A DNA stretch of 64,000 nucleotides. Origin: an uncultured Muribaculaceae bacterium. Its GTDB lineage: Bacteria > Bacteroidota > Bacteroidia > Bacteroidales > Muribaculaceae. Under the pieces are notes generated by a model. The model was not told the DNA's origin. It did not search any database and was given only the letters and a program-made list of their open reading frames with translations. Below are positions 44,783-52,742 of this stretch, piece after piece. Within the stretch, counting starts at the first letter, position 1. Each line of letters begins with the position of its first letter. The DNA is taken from assembly GCA_910579035.1 (NCBI GenBank), contig CAJTSR010000011.1, forward strand, positions 20,437 to 84,436, given 5' to 3'. A program made the position numbers and the translations under genes.

Positions 44783-46447
44783 TTAACTCCGTGGCTTACC
44801 TTGCAGGAATCTGACTATATCCTCCTTTTCGGGCACTCCGAGCTTCTTTCTTATCGAGGATTTCCTTACATAAATTGTGGAGGTAGTCTGTCCTGTTATC
44901 ACGCTTATTTCCTTCGTCGAAAATCCGGCCATCATAAGCACGATTATCTGTTCCTCTTTCAAACTTAGAATATCGCCATACACGCCGTGTAACTTTGTGT
45001 AAAATCCGGAATAAAGATTGTCTATTATCTCAAAGACATTTCCCCAGTCAACAAGCTCTCCGTCTGTCTTTCCGTCAATAGATGAGATTTTCCGCAACAT
45101 TTCACGGTTCTGTTCTGTCGGAGTTTCCGCAACCATCTTGATAATGCCTATTTGCTTAAGCATAGTACTGCGCAGTGCCACAGAATTCCTGATTTCGGAA
45201 TCCTGCGCCACGGGCGCGGCTTTATACTCGTCGACCATTTTTTGCAACGCCTCGATGCGTTCTTCATTCTCTCGCTCACGCAAGCGACGGATTCTTATAA
45301 TCCATAGCGCACCGGCTGCGATAATGAGCGTAACAATACTAATTATCAGTATTATCACTGTCTTGTGTTCATTATCAGCCTTCAGTGCCAAAGCCACGCT
45401 CTGTTGATGGAGCGCCCCACGTTCAGCCTCCCATTGCGAGGCCTTAATGCGGTTGAAGCGTTCGTTCTGGCGGTTATTAAGCCCATTTATATGCATCAGC
45501 TTGATACGACCGGTCTGCTTGAAGTCGATAATTGCATGGAGCAGGTTGCTGTAACTACGATAATAGGCGTCATCTTCACTTCTCAATTTGCCTGCGACAC
45601 TGTCGGCCAACACAAGGTTTCTTGATGCACGGCCAACATCGCCGGAGTTCAACGCATTGATGGCATACTGGAAATACAGCAAGTCAGCCGCCCCATTGTC
45701 ATACCCTGCTTTGCGGAATATTTCCCCGACAAGTTCGTCACTGTCGGCGTTCCGGCCATTCTCTGCCAACAACTGCGCACGCTCAAGCTCAAACAAAAAT
45801 TGTTTATCGCCCCAATTGTTATTGCGGGCATAGTCTATAAGCTCATCCGCGATAAAAAGAGCAGAATCCGTTTCACCTGCATATTCGTATGCCGCTAAAA
45901 GCATACTTCGGGCCTCAACCTTTCTTATGGAATCCGTTTCCAACTCATAAAGCTTTTTAGCAAACGGAATAAGCTGTCTGCCCTGATACTCCGAAGCTCC
46001 GAGCAATGCTCGCACCCGAAGTGTCTGCACCATTATCGAATCCGGCACTCTTGTCAACCCCGAAAGAGAGTCAAGCATGGCCAAAGAACCGGGTGTATCG
46101 CCGCTCCAAAACTTATACCACGCAAAAACTATACTGCTCCGAATATCCCTTACAATATCTTTACCTCGATAGTAATCATACGCATATCTTACGAGAGAAT
46201 CTCCTATCATAGAACGGTTGCCGGCCAAGTGGGCATACCCTTTCAGAAAATGATATTTCGCCCGCAAGGAATCTATTTTCAACTCAGAAGGCTCTATCGC
46301 ATCTAAGACAGACAATGCACTGTCCACACTGCTCTGCATCAACTTTTCGGCTCGGTCGATTTCTTCATTGTACTGCGACATTGACTTAGAACAAGAAACA
46401 ATGCCAAATACAACAACGGCCATCAATACACCTACAACTTTTCTCAT
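44783..46447 (-). CDS. Membrane-anchored TPR-type regulator with LuxR DNA-binding domain
   Basis: This 554-residue protein starts with a hydrophobic segment ending in a possible lipobox (FGIVSCSKS). About 300 residues of helical TPR-like repeats follow, which would lie in the periplasm. A membrane helix (TVIILIISIVTLIIAAGALWII), a short coiled region and a LuxR-type helix-turn-helix at the C-terminus (LSLKEEQIIVLMMAGFSTKEISVITG, TIYVRKSSIRKKLGV) complete it. This one-protein sensor and DNA-binder architecture is common in Bacteroidetes. I start at 46447, where the hydrophobic leader begins. It sits upstream of the TonB receptor on the same strand. Confidence 0.8.
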   Translation of the reverse strand: MRKVVGVLMAVVVFGIVSCSKSMSQYNEEIDRAEKLMQSSVDSALSVLDAIEPSELKIDSLRAKYHFLKGYAHLAGNRSMIGDSLVRYAYDYYRGKDIVRDIRSSIVFAWYKFWSGDTPGSLAMLDSLSGLTRVPDSIMVQTLRVRALLGASEYQGRQLIPFAKKLYELETDSIRKVEARSMLLAAYEYAGETDSALFIADELIDYARNNNWGDKQFLFELERAQLLAENGRNADSDELVGEIFRKAGYDNGAADLLYFQYAINALNSGDVGRASRNLVLADSVAGKLRSEDDAYYRSYSNLLHAIIDFKQTGRIKLMHINGLNNRQNERFNRIKASQWEAERGALHQQSVALALKADNEHKTVIILIISIVTLIIAAGALWIIRIRRLRERENEERIEALQKMVDEYKAAPVAQDSEIRNSVALRSTMLKQIGIIKMVAETPTEQNREMLRKISSIDGKTDGELVDWGNVFEIIDNLYSGFYTKLHGVYGDILSLKEEQIIVLMMAGFSTKEISVITGQTTSTIYVRKSSIRKKLGVPEKEDIVRFLQGKPRS

Positions 46448-46570
46448 TATGACCAAATACATTCAGACAAAGTTAAGTATATTCGATGGATTAGAGCGAC
46501 TATTTCACCTGAAATCGAAGAAACGCAAATATAAACGCCGCATTCTTCTGATTGAGTTTATCATAGATAT

Positions 46571-47812
46571 TTATAGTTTGCGAATTGGGATAATCGATAT
46601 TTCTATTTTTGTTTTCCAATTAATTTGTTCCTGTTGGTCGTTGGTGATTACGAAGAGGTTGTCGCAGTGGAGTTCTTCGGCGGCTTCTGCGAGGGCGTCA
46701 AGTTCGCGTTTGCGGGTTTTCTCAGAGGTCATGTCGTAGCAGACTTGGATCAGTTGCTCGACCTTTGTGCCTTTGCGGGTAACGAAGTCTATCTCTTTGT
46801 CGTTGCGTGTGCGGTAATAGAACAGTGTTTTACCAGGAATATAGCCACGGCGCAGCAATTCTACAAACACTTGATTCTCCAGCAGTCTGCCGAGGTTTTC
46901 ACTGAGGTTGAAAGCCGTGCTTCGCACAAAGCCGTTGTCAACCACATACACTTTTTTAGGTGCTTTGGTCATCAATTTCAGTTTGTTGTTGAAACGCGGC
47001 AGGTAGAAGAAGAGATATGGTTCTGCAAGATAGTCACAGAATTTTTTTGTCGTTGCAACGCTTGACAACCCAAGCTCTCCGGCAAGGTCATTGGCAGAAA
47101 TCGGATTGCAGAAATTTGAGAGCAGATGGGTAGCGAGATTGTATAGGTCGGTTGTGTTCCTCACCTTATGGCGTTTGGCTACATCTTTCAGCAGGATGGA
47201 ATCAAACAAGGTGGAAAGATAACTCTTGGTGATACTGCGTGCCGGGATTGTTTCCGGGTAACCGCCGTTGCGCATATAGTCATCAGCAAGCGTTACAGCC
47301 TGCGCAGCCTGTTCTTCCAGTTGCGGATTGACATTCTTCCATGTCATCGTTTCTTCAAGGCTGAACGGGAGCATCTCGATCTGGAGATAACGCCCTGTAA
47401 GGACGGTAGCCATTTCGCGACTCAACATATTGGCATTGCTGCCAGTGATTACGAGGTTCTTGCCTCGTCGGTAGAGCTTGCTGACCCACAGATCCCAGCC
47501 GGGAAGATTCTGGACTTCATCAAGCAGCATGAAGTCATATCTGGGATAGACATCTTCAAGTGCCGACATCACCAAGTCTTCATCCCACTTTTCAAGCAAC
47601 TGATTGTCGTCGAAATTGAGATAAGCGAAATTCTTGCCCTGCAACATAAGCAGAGCAAATACCGATTTGCCCACTCGGCGAGGCCCGGTTATAAGTTTGA
47701 TAAGCGGATTTTGCAACAGTTCGTCAGTATCATACTTGGTATGTCGTTGCTGATAAGGACGCGACATCAGTTCGTCACGTTCCGCCCGCTGATTAAGTAT
47801 CGTCGTTTTCAT
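46571..47812 (-). CDS. AAA+ ATPase with DUF4143 domain
   Basis: This 413-residue protein has a P-loop (LITGPRRVGKSVF), Walker B (DFMLLDEVQNLPGWDLW) and sensor motif (LVITGSNANMLS). A winged-helix region (ANDLAGELGLSSVATTKKFCDYL) and the DUF4143 nuclease-like end (FYYRTRNDKEIDFVTRKGTKVEQLIQV) follow. The D-E-I-D-F-V pattern resembles the PD-(D/E)XK core. These ATPases are widespread and often in multiple copies in Bacteroidales, and their function is unresolved. The start at 47812 follows a -7 box. An 11-bp inverted repeat covers the promoter. Confidence 0.85.
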   Translation of the reverse strand: MKTTILNQRAERDELMSRPYQQRHTKYDTDELLQNPLIKLITGPRRVGKSVFALLMLQGKNFAYLNFDDNQLLEKWDEDLVMSALEDVYPRYDFMLLDEVQNLPGWDLWVSKLYRRGKNLVITGSNANMLSREMATVLTGRYLQIEMLPFSLEETMTWKNVNPQLEEQAAQAVTLADDYMRNGGYPETIPARSITKSYLSTLFDSILLKDVAKRHKVRNTTDLYNLATHLLSNFCNPISANDLAGELGLSSVATTKKFCDYLAEPYLFFYLPRFNNKLKLMTKAPKKVYVVDNGFVRSTAFNLSENLGRLLENQVFVELLRRGYIPGKTLFYYRTRNDKEIDFVTRKGTKVEQLIQVCYDMTSEKTRKRELDALAEAAEELHCDNLFVITNDQQEQINWKTKIEISIIPIRKL

Positions 47813-47831
47813 CGCAGTCTGTCTTAGACTA

Positions 47832-47878
47832 CAAATATAGCGAATTTTATTCAACAAATACCCTGTATTGAATAAAAT
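47832..47878 (-). promoter_or_regulatory. -7 box and inverted-repeat operator of the ATPase gene
   Basis: On the minus strand TATATTTG (47832-47839) lies 19 bases before the ATG. Just upstream, ATTTTATTCAA (47844-47854) and its exact complement TTGAATAAAAT (47868-47878) form an inverted repeat over the spacer and -33 region. A bound protein would block polymerase. Confidence 0.6.
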
Positions 47879-48073
47879 AGAAGTTTTTTTATTCAGTACT
47901 ACCTGAGTTGCTGATTAAAATTGGAGAAAAATAGCGTGCTAATCACAGTCCAAAAGTGAAGGTTATGGTAAACCTATGTAAGAGAACGTGACAGCACGCT
48001 ATGCCAGCGCATAATAAGCTCCTCTATTTTGCTCTTTGTTCTTACCTGTTGTTTATATGTTCGGTCGTGTTTA

Positions 48074-48457
48074 TTATTCGGTAATTTCAATTACATTGCC
48101 TTCAAACCCTGCAATTTGGCTTTCATAATAGCCGTCACCTGTAACTCTGGGGCCGCTAATTACTTCATATCCGTCGGATCCAAGTTCTGAAGTAAGCTTG
48201 TCAACCATTTCACGATTTCCGACACTAAATGACAAATGTATAAAACCTGTGCGCATACGCGTGTCATTCTGCTCATGCAATCCCGGGCGTGTCATAATTT
48301 CAAGCCTTGTACCACTGTCAAAACTCAGAAAATATGACTTGAAATCTGTCTTAGGATTGTGGTATTGTTCTGAGGGTACGGCTTGGAAATACTTCACGAA
48401 GAAATCTTTCGCGCCCTCCAAATCACGGACATACAAGGCTACATGGTCTATTTTCAT
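48074..48457 (-). CDS. VOC-family (glyoxalase/dioxygenase-fold) protein
   Basis: This 127-residue protein has two beta-alpha-beta-beta-beta modules. Candidate metal ligands are H5 in KIDHVALYVRDLEGA, H75 in GFIHLSFSV near the middle, and E123 in GNVIEIT at the end. The family includes lactoylglutathione lyases and resistance dioxygenases. The specific reaction is not evident. It is 9 bases downstream of the DUF1349 gene on the same strand, suggesting an operon. Confidence 0.8.
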   Translation of the reverse strand: MKIDHVALYVRDLEGAKDFFVKYFQAVPSEQYHNPKTDFKSYFLSFDSGTRLEIMTRPGLHEQNDTRMRTGFIHLSFSVGNREMVDKLTSELGSDGYEVISGPRVTGDGYYESQIAGFEGNVIEITE

Positions 48458-48466
48458 TGTCCGAAA

Positions 48467-49117
48467 CTATTTGTTGTTTTCGAGCCATTCGGTGCGGACT
48501 GCATCCGGCAGATGCTTTACCGAGAAATCGGAGAATGTAACATTGAAGCCGTTTCCGTCAGGACAAGCACCCATCATTCCGATTTTTACAGGACGGTTGG
48601 CTTCCATCCATGCGTTTCTCATCATGATGTATTCCTTGTCGTCGAATGAATAGAAAACCTCTATCGCATCTTTACGGCGCACTGCCTTTATCCAGATGAA
48701 ATCGACAGGCTTATCAAGGGCGATGACACTCCAGTCGGATGTGTGATGAGTTACTACTGTGCTGAGGTTGTATTTGCCGTCAACGTATTCTATACCGGCC
48801 TTGATATAATTCTCATGGTCGATACGAATCATCATGCCGGCTTGGTCGAAACGCACCTTGTAATCGCCGGACACCTTTACCTTTGCCTCGAATTCTCCGC
48901 CGTATTCCGCATAGTAGAAGGGAGCGTCATCAACGGTGAAACCATAGTGCGATACGCGCCAGTAATCACTCTTGGGTGTTACCGACATCGAGAGTTCGTT
49001 GCCAGAGATATTCCACTGTGACGGTTCGTTGAACCAGTTCATTTTTTCAAGTGTCTGGCCCGAAAGTGCCAACCCTGACATCAGCACAAATGCTGTTAGT
49101 AAAAACTTCTTTACCAT
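48467..49117 (-). CDS. DUF1349 secreted beta-sandwich protein
   Basis: This 216-residue protein has a signal peptide (first ~20 residues, MVKKFLLTAFVLMSGLALSGQ). A jelly-roll domain follows with DYWRVSHYGF, AGMMIRIDHENYIKAGIEYVDGKYNLSTVVT and IWIKAVRRKDAIEVFYSFDDKEY, the DUF1349 (concanavalin-like) pattern. Family members often bind sugars; the role here is unknown. It forms a two-gene unit with the VOC protein. A broken acetyltransferase remnant lies directly upstream. Confidence 0.82.
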   Translation of the reverse strand: MVKKFLLTAFVLMSGLALSGQTLEKMNWFNEPSQWNISGNELSMSVTPKSDYWRVSHYGFTVDDAPFYYAEYGGEFEAKVKVSGDYKVRFDQAGMMIRIDHENYIKAGIEYVDGKYNLSTVVTHHTSDWSVIALDKPVDFIWIKAVRRKDAIEVFYSFDDKEYIMMRNAWMEANRPVKIGMMGACPDGNGFNVTFSDFSVKHLPDAVRTEWLENNK

Positions 49118-49122
49118 ATCTG

Positions 49123-49221
49123 TTATTTTATTGTCTTTATTACTTTACACGGATTTCCGACGGCTATTGCGCGAGAAAGAATATCTTTCACCACGACGCT
49201 ACCGGCTCCGATTACGCAATC
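49123..49221 (-). pseudogene. C-terminal remnant of a hexapeptide-repeat acetyltransferase
   Basis: In one minus-strand frame this reads DCVIGAGSVVVKDILSRAIA then VGNPCKVIKTIK and stop. This is the conserved end of sugar O-acetyltransferases of the Maa/LacA left-handed-helix family. An in-frame stop lies five codons upstream of it, and no start or upstream repeats are present. So only about 33 codons survive. The rest was lost, perhaps when the neighbouring LuxR gene arrived. Confidence 0.75.
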
Positions 49222-49259
49222 TTTCTTTCTCTGTCATATCGAATAACCATATATTATAG

Positions 49260-49277
49260 TTAACTTTGCAAAGTTAA
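49260..49277. promoter_or_regulatory. Perfect 18-bp palindrome over the LuxR gene promoter
   Basis: TTAACTTTGCAAAGTTAA is fully self-complementary and includes the -7 box TAACTTTG (49261-49268). A dimeric regulator bound here would control the gene 47 bases downstream, possibly that gene's own product. Confidence 0.6.
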
Positions 49278-49323
49278 TTATCTGTAATATGGCGTACAAT
49301 GACTATAAATAACCATTTTTCCC

Positions 49324-50061
49324 ATGAGCAATCTTCCTAAACTAAACCAACTTCTGAAAAGTCAGTCTATTAAGGCTGATTCTATAGAAGCCACACGATT
49401 GCTGGATTATGCGGAATATGTATCCCGGATAGAGAATGTCACTGCCGTAGTCAGTGATTTGAGGCGTGGCACCAGCCGGATATTCCCCGGCAAGTTCGGC
49501 ATTGTTTTGGGTATCGCAAACTATTCGGAAGAGGATTCCATTTGGGAAAAGGCCATTCTCAATCTGATGTCAGAAGATGAACGAGAGAAAAAATATCTCG
49601 CCGAATTGCGGTTCTTCAATTTCCTGCGACATATTCCACGTCATGCCCGACCGGATTACTATCTTGTGTCAAAATTGCGAATGAAAACGAAAACAGGTGA
49701 CAATATAGATGTGATTCATCGGATGTATTACATTTATGCAGACGATTCTGAAACTGTAACCCATGCACTATGTCTGTATGGTCGTAGTGCATTTGACTTC
49801 ATTGGCAAAAGCATAGTGGTCAATTCTCTCACAGGTGTTTTGGAAGAATTGACCTCATCAACCGATGCGTCAATATTAAGCCGGCGAGAAAAGCAGGTTC
49901 TGGCGCTTATTGATTCAGGAAAGAGAAGTTACGAAATTGCCGAAATTTTATCTATCAGCAAAAACACGGTAAGTCGCCACCGGCAGGAAATACTTGCCAA
50001 ACTGCAAGTAAAGAACTCGATGGAGGCTTGCCGCATTGCTAAGACAATGAGGATAATATGA
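49324..50061 (+). CDS. LuxR-family transcriptional regulator
   Basis: This 245-residue protein has an N-terminal alpha/beta domain of about 170 residues, of a type I do not recognise but PAS-like in length. A clear LuxR helix-turn-helix lies at ~180-240: SRREKQVLALIDSGKRSYEIAEILSISKNTVSRHRQEILAKLQVKNSMEA. It has no receiver aspartate motif, so it probably senses a ligand or partner directly. Its promoter overlaps an 18-bp palindrome. The nitroreductase gene lies convergent after it. Confidence 0.82.
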   Translation: MSNLPKLNQLLKSQSIKADSIEATRLLDYAEYVSRIENVTAVVSDLRRGTSRIFPGKFGIVLGIANYSEEDSIWEKAILNLMSEDEREKKYLAELRFFNFLRHIPRHARPDYYLVSKLRMKTKTGDNIDVIHRMYYIYADDSETVTHALCLYGRSAFDFIGKSIVVNSLTGVLEELTSSTDASILSRREKQVLALIDSGKRSYEIAEILSISKNTVSRHRQEILAKLQVKNSMEACRIAKTMRII

Positions 50062-50078
50062 GGAATTATGCCGGATGA

Positions 50079-50705
50079 TCAGAAACTATTGAAGTGTATG
50101 CGATCGTGGATGTTTATCTGCTTCTGTTTGGGAAGGAATGCACCTTCTGCCGGATAGCCCATAGTCAACAGGCAGATAAATTCGTAGCCTTCAGGGGCGT
50201 TAACAATCTTCTTTATTTGCTCTGCTTCATCAGCCACGGGGATATGAAAGACAGTGCCAAGACCTTCATCGGTAGCGGCAAGAAGCATATTTTCGAGTGC
50301 GCACCATGCCGATGCGAAATAATTGAGCGAGCTTTGTTCCACAGGGTGAAGCAACGGATCTTGTTTCTGATTGTAGAACGGTATGATAAGCAGACCGCTC
50401 TGCATCAGCATGCGTTGCTGTTTGGGAAGGGCGTCGGCAAACATCGCCATTTTGTCTTTGTCGCCGGTATTGTCAACCTCGAAAACGAGGTCTTTGAACG
50501 CCGCCATATTTTTGGCAAGAGGTGCTATGACTTTTGCTATGTTCTCACGGCCGCGTACAACCACGAATTCAAATTGGCGCAGATGGTCGTTGGTCGGAGC
50601 CTTAAAAGCGGCCGAGATTACTTTGTCGAGGATTTCATCGCTTACTTCGCGGTCGGAGTAGTCGCGATATGTTCGGCGATTATCCAATACTTCTGAAAAT
50701 TCCAT
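50079..50705 (-). CDS. Nitroreductase-family flavoprotein
   Basis: This 208-residue FMN enzyme has the family start RRTYRDYSDREVSDEILDKVISAAFKAPTNDHLRQFEFVVV, where the arginines bind FMN phosphate. A middle CALENMLLAATDEGLGTVFHIPV and an end GYPAEGAFLPKQ also match the family. It reduces nitro compounds, quinones or similar with NAD(P)H. It is divergent from an AraC-type regulator with about 100 bases between them, so the regulator may control it. A -7 box (TAATTTTG, minus strand, 50733-50740) lies upstream. Confidence 0.88.
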   Translation of the reverse strand: MEFSEVLDNRRTYRDYSDREVSDEILDKVISAAFKAPTNDHLRQFEFVVVRGRENIAKVIAPLAKNMAAFKDLVFEVDNTGDKDKMAMFADALPKQQRMLMQSGLLIIPFYNQKQDPLLHPVEQSSLNYFASAWCALENMLLAATDEGLGTVFHIPVADEAEQIKKIVNAPEGYEFICLLTMGYPAEGAFLPKQKQINIHDRIHFNSF

Positions 50706-50732
50706 ATTCGTCTTTGTGTTTATTTATCGATG

Positions 50733-50740
50733 CAAAATTA
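50733..50740 (-). promoter_or_regulatory. -7 box of the nitroreductase gene
   Basis: On the minus strand this is TAATTTTG, 27 bases before the ATG. No clear -33 TTTG is seen, so an activator may be needed. Confidence 0.45.
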
Positions 50741-50764
50741 CTGCTATATATTGCCTTGTATTTG

Positions 50765-50796
50765 TTGTATTATTTCTAATAATTGTCGTAAATTTG
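50765..50796 (+). promoter_or_regulatory. Promoter of the AraC gene
   Basis: TTG (50765-50767) and TAAATTTG (50789-50796) are 21 bases apart. Transcription should start within a few bases of the GTG at 50804, which leaves almost no leader. Confidence 0.6.
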
Positions 50797-50803
50797 CAAA
50801 ATC

Positions 50804-51658
50804 GTGAAAGATGCAGTAATTCCATATACTTTGCCCGAGGTGAAAGACCATTCCTTCTTTTTCATCTCTCAACATGTTGCCCCAAATATCGAAGCCAAAA
50901 TGCACCGCCATAAGGCATGGGAACTGTATTTCGTAACCCGGGGTAACGGAGTACGCATGACAGGCGACACTCTGATGCCTTTTGCCGAAGGGGATGTGGT
51001 GCTGATTCCTCCGTCAATGCCTCACTATTGGGAATATAAGCCTGAGTCGGCAAACGATGACGGAGAAATTACATATCTTATGGTGGCTTTCAGTCCTGAA
51101 CTTATAGATAAATGTATGGATGCATTTCCGGAAGTACGGAACAGGCTTTATGGTCAGATATTGCCGTCTGAGGCATTGAAATACGGTTCCGGCAGCTCCG
51201 TCGAGATCAAACACTCGCTTATGCGTATGAACGCACTCGATGATATAGGACAATTGAGCGAGATGATTCGCCTGCTCCCAATAATTTTTACCACAAAAGA
51301 CCATACCTTAATCGGCAAACCTATAAAAATCGAGCGCGACATACGACGTATGCAAAAGGTTGCGGAATATGTGATGGCACATTACGTCCACAACATAACG
51401 CTTGATGATATAGCCACCCACATAGGAATGAACCGGTCGGCGTTCTGCACTTTCTTCAAACGCAACAGGGGTATGACCTTTTCGCAGTTTGTCACGCAAT
51501 ACAGGCTGGAAACAGCCTGCGGACTGCTTAAAACCTCGCAAAAACAAGTATCTGAAATCTGTTTTGCCGTAGGATTCAATGACTTGCCGCATTTTATCCG
51601 TGTATTCAAATCCACTTACGGAGTATCGCCAACAAAATTCCGACGTGATATAACTTAG
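50804..51658 (+). CDS. AraC-family transcriptional regulator with cupin domain
   Basis: This 284-residue protein has an N-terminal cupin sensor (about 25-95; KMHRHKAWELYFVTRGNGVRMTGDTLMPFAEGDVVLIPPSMPHYW, with metal-type histidines). Its C-terminal AraC domain has two helix-turn-helix units (~185-284; ITLDDIATHIGMNRSAFCTFFKRNRGMTFSQFV and VSEICFAVGFNDLPHFIRVFKSTYGVSPTKFR). The GTG start at 50804 is only 8 bases after the -7 box, so the mRNA may be leaderless. The next in-frame ATG would delete part of the cupin. It is divergent from the nitroreductase gene and may control it. Confidence 0.87.
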   Translation: MKDAVIPYTLPEVKDHSFFFISQHVAPNIEAKMHRHKAWELYFVTRGNGVRMTGDTLMPFAEGDVVLIPPSMPHYWEYKPESANDDGEITYLMVAFSPELIDKCMDAFPEVRNRLYGQILPSEALKYGSGSSVEIKHSLMRMNALDDIGQLSEMIRLLPIIFTTKDHTLIGKPIKIERDIRRMQKVAEYVMAHYVHNITLDDIATHIGMNRSAFCTFFKRNRGMTFSQFVTQYRLETACGLLKTSQKQVSEICFAVGFNDLPHFIRVFKSTYGVSPTKFRRDIT

Positions 51659-51706
51659 CATACCGGATGCTGACATAGCATTAATATCCAGGGCGCAAAG
51701 ACGCGG

Positions 51707-52381
51707 CTAACCCGGACAGGATTGTGTTTTTACAACATCTTCCTTATGGATTTGTCCGTCGGGCGAGATAGAATAAAATGTTTCTATCTTCAATGAAGTC
51801 TTAAAAACACATTCCTCATCATAATTCCAGCCCTTTGTAGTAGAAAGTTCTGTAATGATAAAATGGCTATTATCCGTAAATAAAACAGAACTCTCAAAGT
51901 AATCAATGTACTCAATATCATCAATTACATCTTTTATGTTCGATTCTTCTTGGATTGGGAGTTTTAAGACATCGGTAATTGCGATGTCTTTATAAACGAC
52001 CATATAAATATCCTCTATATCTGAATACTCATAAACATAAAATCCCACGCACAAGCTATCTGATAGCTCCTTAATAGAAAATAAACGAATAGACGAATAA
52101 GAAAGCGATGCCCTATTTGGAATCTCGTCTGCTATGAGTTCCTGAATTTGCAGACTATCCAAATATATCCCTTGTCGAGAAAGAGCTTTTGGAATAGTGT
52201 CAACTGAAATAAGACTGTCGAGAGAAATACCCAAGTTACGAAACAAAATCAAATTATCATTAACAACAAGTGAGCTATCAGCTGTTAAATTTTGCGCTTT
52301 TGCCGCTTGTTGCTGATTACAGCCACTCAATATTAGCGTGGCAATAAAGATAATGATGATAATCGGAGAGAATTTAGGCAT
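51707..52381 (-). CDS. Lipoprotein of unknown function
   Basis: This 224-residue protein has a lipoprotein signal (MPKFSPIIIIIFIATLILSGC, cysteine at 21). The rest is rich in acidic and hydroxyl residues and resembles no family I know. The codon use and composition are AT-rich compared with the first 44 kb. It overlaps the next upstream gene by 8 bases, and three more unknown or rare genes lie behind it on the same strand. This suggests a single acquired block from about 51.7 to 54.0 kb. Confidence 0.6.
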   Translation of the reverse strand: MPKFSPIIIIIFIATLILSGCNQQQAAKAQNLTADSSLVVNDNLILFRNLGISLDSLISVDTIPKALSRQGIYLDSLQIQELIADEIPNRASLSYSSIRLFSIKELSDSLCVGFYVYEYSDIEDIYMVVYKDIAITDVLKLPIQEESNIKDVIDDIEYIDYFESSVLFTDNSHFIITELSTTKGWNYDEECVFKTSLKIETFYSISPDGQIHKEDVVKTQSCPG

Positions 52382-52694
52382 GGTAAATTATCGCTTTGAT
52401 ATCTACAAAGTTAGCTAAAATCGGCAAGATACGAGGTGTAATCATTGCAAATCTTAACTCCAAAATGAAAAAATTTTTATCCACCCGCGCAGCCCGGTAT
52501 ATGGTGGACAATCCCCATAAATTAAAAATTGCCATATGTTTGTTGAGAATGCCTATTATGGCAAACCATTCATCCTTATCACGAGCATATTCTTCAATGG
52601 AAGAATATCCCTTGGTGGTTTCTTGGATGAAAGCGATGCGTTTACGCTTCATCTCAAGTCGTTCTTCAGGCGACATCCTGCATGTTAAATCCAT
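52374..52694 (-). CDS. Hypothetical protein, low confidence
   Basis: This open frame of 106 codons reads MSPEERLEMKRKRIAFIQET and then YSSIEEYARDKDEWFAIIG, which looks like a real charged N-terminus. The second half is hydrophobic and less protein-like. The true start could be the ATG six codons in (52676). It overlaps the lipoprotein start by 8 bases, which supports a coupled pair. No family is recognised. It may be a worn gene whose C-terminal half is out of its original frame. Confidence 0.35.
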   Translation of the reverse strand: MDLTCRMSPEERLEMKRKRIAFIQETTKGYSSIEEYARDKDEWFAIIGILNKHMAIFNLWGLSTIYRAARVDKNFFILELRFAMITPRILPILANFVDIKAIIYHA

Positions 52695-52742
52695 AATTTA
52701 ACGTTTGAGATATTTCTATGGCCGCGATATCGATACCTTGCA

